Shown: piece after piece, positions 49,619 through 61,123 of the stretch
Position numbering within the stretch: position 1 is the first letter of the stretch
Layout of the letters: each line of letters begins with the position of its first letter
NCBI RefSeq assembly: GCF_000801105.2
Contig: NC_079518.1
Location: 13,214,106 to 13,278,105 of the forward strand
Reading direction: 5' to 3'
Source of the DNA: Raphanus sativus
Lineage: Eukaryota > Streptophyta > Magnoliopsida > Brassicales > Brassicaceae
Length of the DNA stretch: 64,000 nt
Notes under the pieces: model-generated
Told to the model about the DNA's origin: nothing
What the model saw: the letters and a program-made list of their open reading frames with translations, nothing else
The model's database searches: none
Position numbers and translations under genes: made by a program

Positions 49619-49848
49619 TTTACTATTGATATTTAAACCATATTTCTTGAACAATGTTCTTTACATATTTAAGAAAAAGACTCAATATTGATTTGTCTTC
49701 ATAAAACATGGATATAGCTTACATGGTATGAAATACAAGAGAGATGTACCTCTTTAAATTCTTTGTCGAAATAAGCATTACCAATAAAGTAAGCACCACA
49801 GATGAGAGCAGTAGTGATTAAGATACTACAGAGACACGATCTATTCAT

Positions 49849-52064
<2,216 letters not shown>

Positions 52065-52360
52065 GGGTAAATCTCTCAAATAGCATTTTTTAAGTTTTTG
52101 TCACAAAAATAACACTAAAAAAATAAAATGATCAAAATAGCATTTTTTGTTTTGAAAATTTTAATATTTATTTTTTATTTTAAAATTTTGAACACATTCC
52201 TAAAATCTCACCCTTTAAATCTAAACACTAAGTCTTAGATTAATTAACCCAAAGGTTATAAATGCATATTTATCTTTCAATAAAACTTTTTGATATTTTC
52301 TTTTTGTGATGCTATTTTTGTGACAAAAACTTGGTTTGATGCTATCTTGGGTTTTTTTCT
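52065..52360. mobile_element. MITE with long inverted repeats, family A
   Basis: The left arm AAGTTTTTGTCACAAAAATA and the right arm TATTTTTGTGACAAAAACTT are reverse complements, within arms of about 45 bp flanking an AT-rich core with CACCCTTTAAATCTAAACAC. Confidence 0.75.
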
Positions 52361-52422
52361 CTTTTTCATGCTAACTAAGATTAATTTCCCATATATATTT
52401 TATTATTGAAGTTTGACACTAT

Positions 52423-52468
52423 CACAGTTTCACATCTTTTTTTTTGACTAAACACAGTTTCACATCTT
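52423..52468 (-). repeat. Poly-T micro-insertion with 16-bp duplication
   Basis: CACAGTTTCACATCTT occurs perfectly at 52423-52438 and 52453-52468, flanking TTTTTTTGACTAAA. Confidence 0.75.
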
Positions 52469-52555
52469 AATTCTTAGATAATCTTAAGTATTGAATAAGA
52501 TCTTTTTATGTTGAGTGTCAAAAAAAGATCCGTTTAATGTATGTTGATTCATATA

Positions 52556-53562
52556 TCAATACTGTTAATTCTTCAACATGTCCAATTGATATTAATTGGG
52601 TCCAACATATTTTTATAACTGTATTTAAATGATTTATCTAAATATCATATAACCACCTTAGATAACTACCTTCTAAAAGTTATTAAAAATCCACGTTGTA
52701 ACTGTTCCTACCAAAAAACAATTACTTTTTTCTTTCAAATAAAGTTTTGAATCTATCAGAAAGGTCTGTGATTTGGAAAATAAACGAAGTACCATTTCCA
52801 TGATACAATTTTTAGAAAATAAACGACGTGATGTACATAGGATATTATATTTCTTATGAAACTTTAAAAGTTAACTAATATTAATATTAATTAATGGTGG
52901 AAGCGGGTTACTATTAAAATTTAATTTTATGATTGACGGAGTTTAACCGGTTTAAGTGAATTTTTAATAGAAATAAATATTCATATAAACTCATTTAGTT
53001 TAACGGATTTTAAATAGGTTATTCGAATAAAAAATATTTAATAAATGTGATTCTACTTAAAGTTAGTGAAGACCATTTTAACCCAACTATATATATATAT
53101 ATATATATATAACAGAATATGTTAAACAATATTTCTTTAAACATTTTTCAAAAAAATTATTCGGTTTTAGTTGCGGGTTGAGTTTGATATTAATTTTCGA
53201 TTATAATAATTTAAGAACTGTTCGAGTATATAGATCATGTCTAATAGAGTATGAGATTTTTATTTTTGGGGCGATTGGGATATAAATATTCTTGACTAAA
53301 TTATGTTAGGTAACTACTAAGTAAATATAATATGTTACAAACTTTAGAAATAAAGTTTTAAAATGGTTTCTAAAATACATATGGTACAAATGTATAATTA
53401 TGCAACTTGACATATTGAATATAGTCACCAAAAATATATTAAACTAAATCAATATTAAACACTAATATAATTATAAAACACACAAAATTAAATTAAATCA
53501 TTTTAAAAAAAAACATAAAACAAAACATATACCCGCCCTTTAAAGGGCGGGTCAAAATCTAG
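52556..53562 (+). mobile_element. Non-autonomous Helitron
   Basis: The 3' end is clear: the palindrome CCCGCCCTTTAAAGGGCGGG (53532-53551) then TCAAAATCTAG ending at 53562, followed by T. The 5' end at 52556 (TCAATACTGTTAA) is tentative. The body matches the element at 128-1438 in reverse and a fragment at 63240-63640. Confidence 0.65.
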
Positions 53563-56500
53563 TATTCTATTTAAAATTGAATCAACATATCATGAGAACG
53601 CTCTGTCTTTCAAAAGATGTAAATTCGTAAACTATGTATTCATATGTTTTGTTCTGCAGTGTTTTCTTATGATAGTGTACACAAGTGTATACTCTGTAAA
53701 GTATATACTATAAAGGCGCCTAGTAATCTTTGTGCTCAATACTATATTTGAGTTTTTAAGATTTATATATACTATAAAGGCGCCTAGTAATCTTTGTGGA
53801 CACTATAATTTATAAAATAACATTTAGAATTTTTAAGATTTATATATGATCCAAATCGTGCGTATGTTTACAATATGATAAGAAGAGATCACCATGCTTT
53901 TTAAAGAAAAGGTTGCGACAATTTATAACGGGGTCCATTTGGGTCGTGTGATATGTCATTAGTTTTTTGGCGTTGCGTAAAAATACGAGTTGCTTTTAAG
54001 TTTTAACATAAAAAAATAATGCTTCACGTTCGCCGTCTTTTGTTCGTCGAAAAAGAAACTTTGTTATATGATGCCACTTTCAGCCAATAATCCCATTTCG
54101 GTTTTCACGTTCGTCAACTTTTAGGTCCAATACTTTCAGCCAATAATTCCATTTTAATTTATAAGATAGTGATTTATCTCTTTATAAGTGTGAAATGTTC
54201 GGTTAATCTTAATAATTTTCTTTTGATACGCATGTAAATTTCATCGGTAATCTGTATTTTTCAATCGTGATCCATCATCCATGGGAGATCATAGTATTAG
54301 GTGTTTGGTATATCGTAAAGCATGATTTACATATGATTTTAATAGGAATCTGTCTTTTCCACTCATGATCCAGCATCCATGGGTGATCCGTGATCATAGT
54401 ATTAGGTGTTTGGTTAACTGTAAAGCATAATTTATCAAGATAAACAGACCTTTCAATAAAGATTATTTTGTAAATCTAGTTTTGAATAATTATGGACCAT
54501 ATGCTCAGAAAAATGATAGACAGAACTTAAAGTCTGTATAGCCAATCTAGAATATTAATTAAAATATACATGCTGTATTCCAAAAAGTGTATTTTTTTTT
54601 TTTGAACTTAAAAAGTGCGTAGAAAAATTGTTAAACCGAGGCTACTAATGGAACCAATCCTAATCTCCGGGTGAGAGATGCAACCCACGGATAGATCTTC
54701 TCCCGGGTAGTCAAATGAGTTTTAAACAATGGATTCATATCCGTGTGGTCACTTAAAGGTGTTTGCAGCTGCGGGATTCGAATCCGGGAGTATTGGGAAT
54801 CTCACCCTCAACCCGAAATCTGCCCTACCACTAGCCCGCCTATAAGTGGTTAAAAAAAAGTGTATTCTTCTTGCACTGAAAAAGAAAACTGCATTGAGAT
54901 TTATGTAAATCAATTTTCTTATAATGTGTAAAATTTTTACGAAAGAAAATCTAACTAAAGCAATAACAACAAAATAACATGGTTTTGTATGGTGTGCTCT
55001 GGTTTCATATCTTTCTTATTTTTCAAATGTGGTTATACTACATATGCAGATTCAAAAACTCTGCAACGAGTGCTCAGATATTTTTAATATTATTAATATG
55101 TAATGGGAATTTGTTATACTATTTATTCCAAACGTCTTTATTTTTTAATATTTTTAACAAAAATCTCACAGTCACCGGCTTGGAATACATCGTTATTAAA
55201 TTTGTTTTTTAACATACTAGTCATAATCGACTTAAACACGATGTAATCATATGACAGAATCCTACATGCAGGACCATTTTAATCAACCTCATACCTTGCG
55301 TTTGCTATATACTATTGTAAATGCACAAAACAGTAGTAAAAAATAAAGACCAACCCAGTTAGTTTAAGCGAGGCTTGATGCTGTAGTGCTCATGGGTTCA
55401 ATCCTACTGTGGAAAAAGTGTTTTATGCCAGAAATACAGTGTTTTGAAACTTGGTCCAATTAATCTGATGATCGGTTGAACCAATAAATAACTTTTTTTT
55501 TAATTATGTGGATGATTTAGTTGTGGCTGTATAGATGTTTTAGAAAGCCAAAATTTGGTTGAGAGACATATGTGTCAACCAATCAAGTTTTCATTTCCTA
55601 AAAAATCTCATAGCAAAAAAAAATCTCTACAAAATTAAAATATGGCTCTAGAGAGCTTTCTTTCTAGAGCAAAAAATCAGTACTTTACAAAGCTATAGCA
55701 AATAAATCTATAGATTAAATATTACACCCAGAAATATAAAGCTACACTCATTACCAATCACCCCCTATATCTTAAATCTATTTGTAACTTTGTATTCTAA
55801 ATTTTTAATTAAGAGTTATATTTTTACTTTTCAGTTTATTTATTTGTTTGACTTAATATTTTTATTTAACTTAGTTTTGTAACAAGTCATTACAGTTTTA
55901 ACTTACAGTCAAAAAGAAAAATATCATATGATTTTAGATTTTCAATCTATTGACAAAAAAAGTTTTGATTGTTCAAGAAGAAGAACCTGGAGAACTTAAT
56001 TATAATGAATTAAAGAATTTTCTTGCATAATATATCTCAAAGATGATTAACTAACAAACACAGAAAATCTTGATGGTAATTTTTAAAATTTTGATTGAAC
56101 TTTCTGATTTTTATCATATATAACACCGATTATACTATTTTATTTGTGATTTTTAGTTTTGATTAATATTTCACTGTACTGTCTAAAAAAAATGAAGTGA
56201 ACAATAATAGAGGAAATCAAAACTAGTTGATGTAGTTTAGTATTATTTTATTTCTTTAGAATCAATAATTTATTACAGTGATGTTTTAATTTTGATTTAT
56301 TTTAGATTTAAATTTAAATTTTATTATTCACATTATACTTTTAAATATTAATGAATTTTAAATCTTCATATTCATATAAGATGTCATAACTCTTAATTCG
56401 TTACAAATTGTTAAACAGTCTACACTATTTTTTGATTTTTTGTATGTCAAATAAAAATAAAATAAAAAGTAAAATTAAGTATTTCTAAATGGTTTTAAAA

Positions 56501-57023
56501 CAGAAAATATCTATTATATTTTATATTTAATATATTATATAATAAAATTAATTTACTTATTAACCCGCAGTTCACCTGCAATCGATCCAATAACTCGGTG
56601 ATTGAGGAAGTTGCCTCGTTCAACTCTGAGGTCGGTTTTCAAAATACTGCATAAATAGTATTAGAAAAGGTGGCTCCGAGCTTAAGCGAGATTAAGGCTC
56701 AAACTTCTCTAGTAATTCAAGAAAAAAGAAGATGGAAACTCTTTTTTAATAAATTGTGGATACTGGATAATAATGACTCGGTCCTTGTTTAGTCAAAAAG
56801 GTAAAATAACGAAATTTAAATATCTAACGTACGATAACGAAACTTCAAATATTATATCAATAAAACCGTTATACTTTGTAATAATCTTACAAACCCGAAT
56901 TCACAATTCTATTAAAAAGAAAAAAAAAAAGACAGATTCATTGCAACCAAATTATTGATAAGAAATACAAATCTCAAAGAAATTGAGAACAAATCACTCA
57001 ATTATAAAGGAAACCCTAAATAA
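53563..57023. other. Intergenic repeats
   Basis: No gene seen apart from the SINE. Tandem duplications lie at 53702-53829 (64-bp period, TATAAAGGCGCCTAGTAATC core) and about 54245-54440 (about 101-107 bp). A possible second tRNA-like SINE head (B-box GGTTCAATCC) is at about 55350-55500. Arabidopsis has a PPR gene at the matching place, and no trace of it is seen here. Confidence 0.5.
54594..54854 (-). mobile_element. tRNA-derived SINE
   Basis: Read on the minus strand, the head has an A-box-like GGCTAGTGGTAGGG and a good B box GGATTCGAATCCC, then a unique body and an A tail (T run at 54594). The duplication AAAAAGTGTATT flanks it at 54582-54593 and 54855-54866. Confidence 0.85.
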
Positions 57024-57251
57024 CTAATGATGTTGAGGGTCGGGTCCTCCAGGGCTTAACCGCTCTGGAGTTTTTCCGTGGCTGCTGCTGCTGATACCAT
57101 CCAGTGCAGCCGCGCTCGTAGCCTCAATAGAAGGGATTAGACCTCTCACCTTCACCCCGACTGGAGCCCGCTCAAGAGGACGGCTTCCCGTGGCGACTGA
57201 GGCTAGCAGAAGAAACAACAAGAAGCATAAAGAAAAGCTTAACTTAGCCAT
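57024..57251 (-). CDS. CLE2: CLE2 signalling-peptide precursor
   Basis: A single-exon 75-residue protein. A signal peptide covers about residues 1-22 (MAKLSFSLCFLLFLLLASVA), followed by a variable middle and the CLE dodecapeptide RLSPGGPDPQHH at 64-75, at the very C terminus. The dodecapeptide is the same as I recall for Arabidopsis CLE2 (At4g18510), and CLE1, 3 and 4 differ from it by one residue. The mature peptide is cut out in the apoplast, hydroxylated and arabinosylated on Pro, and sensed by CLV1-type receptor kinases. CLE2 and its relatives are linked to root nitrogen and sugar signalling. The reading frame is intact and length equals the Arabidopsis protein. A TATA box lies about 130 bp upstream. 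Confidence 0.95.
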   Translation of the reverse strand: MAKLSFSLCFLLFLLLASVATGSRPLERAPVGVKVRGLIPSIEATSAAALDGISSSSHGKTPERLSPGGPDPQHH

Positions 57252-57382
57252 TACAATATATAGAAACTAGTTTCTAAGTATAGAAAGGCAAAATAAAGGG
57301 AGAGAAATGAGTTGCAATTGTGTAGTAGTTAACGTGGTTGTATGAGTGTATATGAGGAAAGAAGATATCCCATGAGGGTTTC

Positions 57383-57390
57383 TATTTATA
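57383..57390 (-). promoter_or_regulatory. Putative TATA box of CLE2
   Basis: TATAAATA on the minus strand within CTCTATAAATAG, about 130 bp before the CLE2 ATG. Confidence 0.65.
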
Positions 57391-58133
57391 GAGTTTTATT
57401 GGAAGGGTTTCTACTTTCTAGTAATGGTAGTGGGGATGGATTAAGCTATAGCTTAGGATTTGAGTGCTTATGGCAAGTGCAACCGTGAGTTGTCACCGAC
57501 GACGGTTTATCTCGTTGCCTTCATTTTTCTACATTACCAAAAACATATAGAATAATCATATGTTATCTGTACCCAGCTTAGCAAGTGACTCTTGAGACTT
57601 GCAAAATGCAAATTGGTTCTTTGAATAAAATTAAAATGATAAAGATGGCCGCATTACGGTGTAGTACACATATTTAATACGAAAGACATCTTAATATACA
57701 CTTATTTTGTTAGCGTCCTGGCCGAGGCCTTTATAGACTCATGTGCAATCCATTTTCTAACACTCGTTCATTTGCTAGGTGGCTTTGTCTCTATTATGGA
57801 TTTTATACCTAAAAAAACAATGTGAATAATCGCGCGTGGTGGTTAAAATTCGTTGAGTGAGAATCGATTTCCTCATTCCAGTATAAATCAGTAGAGTAAA
57901 ACAACCGGTACTTATTCACAACCAATATAAATTTGATGGATTATTGTTACCTACACAAACAATACGCCACTACATGCCCACACATTTAAACAGAACATAA
58001 TGTATTAAAAACTACACGAACAATATAAATTATATGACAATATTTCTGAACATGTTACTATAGCACAGCATAATTCTGATAGCCGTAAAAATGTCTTTTA
58101 CTTGTAACCTGACAATTTCTGATGATGCTTAAC

Positions 58134-58182
58134 ATATTTTAATATGTTTTTTGGTAAAAGGCTTTATATATTTTAATATGTT
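58134..58182 (-). repeat. Short insertion with 15-bp duplication
   Basis: ATATTTTAATATGTT at 58134-58148 and 58168-58182 flanks TTTTGGTAAAAGGCTTTAT. Confidence 0.55.
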
Positions 58183-58355
58183 ATCTCATGTTATTTGATG
58201 TATAACATTGTATATTTTGAATATTTGAATTATGTGTGTTCATTTTCTTCGATGATTTGGGTGATACAATCTGTATCTCAAATAAATATTCATTGGTTGA
58301 TGCGAAATTTCAAATCCAGCACATTTTACCGATCAAAAATATTTATGATGTTAAA

Positions 58356-58402
58356 AACATATAATACACCCAAATTTTAGCAAAAAAAACAACATATAAT
58401 AC
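58356..58402 (+). repeat. Poly-A insertion with 12-bp duplication
   Basis: AACATATAATAC at 58356-58367 and 58391-58402 flanks a 23-bp insert ending AGC, eight A and C. Confidence 0.55.
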
Positions 58403-58532
58403 ATATTAATTCAAAGATGTTGTTATGTAATTCATATGTTTCGTGTGATTTCCAATTCAATATTTTTCTCTATATGTGATAATTTATCGGTGTATTTTGT
58501 TTGTGTAGTTCGTAATTATTTTTCTTATAATT

Positions 58533-58576
58533 TAATGTTAAGCTTGTTTGTCAAAGAAAAAATAATAATGTTAAGC
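58533..58576 (+). repeat. Poly-A insertion with 11-bp duplication
   Basis: TAATGTTAAGC at 58533-58543 and 58566-58576 flanks TTGTTTGTCAAAG plus an A run. Its right copy overlaps the next insertion's left copy. Confidence 0.5.
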
Positions 58577-58633
58577 ATTCACGAGTTTTTTTTTGTGTGT
58601 GTAAAAGGGCATTCTTTAAGCATTCACGAGTTT
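58571..58633 (-). repeat. Poly-T insertion with 18-bp duplication
   Basis: TTAAGCATTCACGAGTTT occurs perfectly at 58571-58588 and 58616-58633, flanking a 27-bp insert that begins with a T run and GTGTGTGT. Confidence 0.7.
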
Positions 58634-59011
58634 CGAATAGAATAATTGATCTTTTGTCACTGCGTCTCAATATTTGTCTACCCTTGTACGTTGAGTAATC
58701 AGTCATGCATGCGATCATCCATTATAAACGCTCGCTATATTGTTAGGTCACCACGACTAACATGTAGTTACACGACCAAAGTAAACAAGACTAATCCACT
58801 AATTAATAAAATGTGGGCTATTCGAAATAGAAGCTTGAAGATATAATTATATCCATTTATACAGTCGTTTTCCGTAATTACATCATCAAAGTAAGAAAGA
58901 TATGAATCATATGAATATATTATTTTTAATCGTGAATCTTATATAGTAACATTGGTCTATCAAAAAAGCGATAAGGGACGGCGTCAAAATGCTAACTATA
59001 ATAACAATTTA

Positions 59012-60033
59012 CTAGACCTTGATCCGTCCGACCGGACAGGTGTTTATTTTATATTTTTAGTTTTTGTTTATATTAAATGATGAATTTACGATAATTTAAA
59101 CATAAATTTTAGACTAAAAGTAAATTTTGGTAGTAATAATAAAAAGTTAAAATTAAAAATTTAATTAAATATTCAGATATAAAATTTAAATTTTCTAACT
59201 AAAATAATATAAAAGCGGGTCATATTTTTTTTAATTCTAAAATCTTAGCATCTCTTATAAACAAATAAAATAAATTTATAAAAATATAAAATATATAAAC
59301 ATATTTAGAACTATAATTTCTATTAAAATAAATTTATTAAAGAAAATAATCTTGCGCTGTTGTTATTTATTTATAGATTCGACCCGTAACTGTATAAATA
59401 TTTTTTTCACTTTAATTTTTTCTGTGTACTAATGATATAATATATATATATGTACATTAAACTCTATAACATTATTGTTAATATTACATTTTTAAAAATA
59501 TTTTTTTATTTATTATGTTAAATAATTATATTTTATGATTTTAATTGTCTATTATATCACAGTATATCATATAAACAAATCCAATATTTATAACTAATTG
59601 AACTTATATTTTAAAACCATTATACTAATAATATATGAATAAATTATTTTATATTATATTTATATGTTATATAAATTGATTATGTTATGTGATTTTAATA
59701 TTTAATAAGTTAATACAAAATATATAGAGAAATCGATTTTGGTTAATATATGATTAAGGAAATTTATTATTTAAATTAAAAAAATATTAAATGTTTAAAT
59801 CTATTATTTAAATTCAAATTAGGAAAATATATTTATTAATCAGAAAAGACAACAATAATTAAGGAATCTAAATCAGAAAAGACAACAATAATTTTGGAAA
59901 ACACATTAAATAAACTGAAAAAGACAAACATTAAAATAGGAAATTTAGTTAATTTTCATTGGCATGCCATTATAAATAAAACTGAAAATTAAGGGGTATT
60001 TTTTATTGGGTACTTCTCTTTTAATAAGATAGA
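59012..60033 (-). mobile_element. Non-autonomous Helitron (minus orientation)
   Basis: The 3' end CTAG (59012-59015) is preceded on the minus strand by AAGGT and an imperfect GC hairpin. The 5' end TCTATCTTATTAAAAGAG ends at 60033, next to T. It is 1022 bp and has the same 5' end type as the element at 2584-4015. Confidence 0.78.
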
Positions 60034-60350
60034 TATGTCTATAAAGCACAAATCTTTAATACCAAAACTTACACCATCTCTAACTCCGCCGTCCCTTTAC
60101 ATCCAGCGACAGTATATATTATAGAGTATGCGCACACGCAAATAATATATATTTTAGAGAGAGAGAGAGAGAGTTAATAATACGAGGTAGTGGTAATGCC
60201 ATAATCGACGAGGAGAGAGTGATACATGAAAACCCAATAAGATCTCAAAAAGGAAAGGAGTAAAATATGAAAATGAAGTCAAAGGCTGAGAGCATTTATG
60301 GGGTTGTGTTGGTTTTGGATTGGTGAGTCGTATATTTGATATTTCCAATA

Positions 60351-60354
<4 letters not shown>

Positions 60355-60392
<38 letters not shown>
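60355..60392. repeat. (TA)n microsatellite
   Basis: About 19 TA units directly beside a LINE insertion site. Confidence 0.95.
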
Positions 60393-60396
<4 letters not shown>

Positions 60397-60406
60397 CTCA
60401 TTGATT

Positions 60407-61107
60407 TTTTTTTTTTGCTAAACGTGTTAATATCATATAAAATAAAGAAAGGAAGTTACAAAAGTAGCAGTCCTAAAAAAATATACTTCTGAAGCAAAAA
60501 GAATAAAAACAATAAAGCAATAATTTTTGTTTACAGAAACAGATTAGATCGAGTCTTTTAAACTAGCCAGAAAGACAAGAGGTTTTTGAAGGGCCTTCTG
60601 TTCGTCCTGCCCAGAATGATATTTCGCACCTCACCTCACGATCAATTATCCGGAACACCGTACTAGCGGGAATAAAGATTTGATTATGGAGCAGGTTGTT
60701 TCGATGCTTCCATAGTTGAAAGATGGTGCTTTGAGTGACGATCTACCTGAGAATTGAAGGGCAGTGGAAGGATTGGTCTTTTAACCAGGAAAGGAATCCA
60801 GACCAACAAGTGAAACTAGTTCTCTGAGGATGCGAGCACAAATCTCCAAACCTCAGAGCTAAAACCACAATGCAGCAAAATATGGTATCTAGATTCAAGT
60901 CCAAACAAGCATACTGGACATGAGTGATCTGACGAGACTCCCCATGAGCATATCCTCTCTCTTGTTGGCAGTCTATCATGCTGGGCAATCCACATGATTC
61001 GTTGATAAGAAGAATAATATTCAAAAAAGTTTCAACCAAAATAAAAGAGAATATAGTTTCAACCAAAATAAAAGAAAATATAGTTTGCAAAAAAAGAGAA
61101 TATAGTC
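60407..61107 (-). mobile_element. 5'-truncated LINE with zinc-finger RVT domain
   Basis: A T run at 60407-60416 is the complement of the poly-A tail. A 16-bp duplication with one mismatch flanks it (60391-60406 and 61108-61123, ending ACTCATTGATT). On the minus strand near 61005-60780 the zf-RVT domain reads MWIAQHDRLPTRERICSWG and CPVCLFGLESRYHILLHC. Frames are otherwise broken. A repeated block with TTCAAAAAAGTTTCAAC lies at 61018 and 61150. Confidence 0.82.
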
Positions 61108-61123
61108 TATTGACTCATTGATT

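Larger units (their letters stand above)
44097..49848 (-). pseudogene. DUF707 gene, broken, with transposon in an intron
   Basis: The first exon is 49848-49750 (33 codons, signal-anchor LITTALICGAYFIGNAYF, good GT donor). C-terminal exons are 45242-45060, 44975-44909, 44801-44748, 44641-44516 and 44237-44097, all with GT-AG sites, in phase, ending CWVDPY. They carry family hallmarks PITARCENSKVHRR, DLIHAWGLDVQLGYCAQ and FKERWKKAVKDD. An earlier exon (about 45336-45264, LFHYDGVLDGW) has an in-frame TAA at 45325-45327, and its donor reads AT instead of GT. Only about 21 bp separate it from the next exon, so at least one exon between them (family motif WDEDLG) is deleted. Exons after the first are also missing, and a Harbinger element plus the assembly gap occupies that intron. 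By synteny it corresponds to Arabidopsis At4g18530 (DUF707, function unknown). The last intron (44238-44515) contains a short tRNA-like stretch (44320-44411). Confidence 0.85.
57391..59011. other. Intergenic upstream of CLE2
   Basis: No gene seen. Four micro-insertions cluster at 58134-58633. The first several hundred bases above the TATA box are probably the CLE2 promoter. Confidence 0.45.

Noticed and set aside
55350..55500. tRNA-like sequence with a B box
   Set aside because: It does not fold into a tRNA by eye and lacks a clear A box; at best a SINE head without visible duplications.
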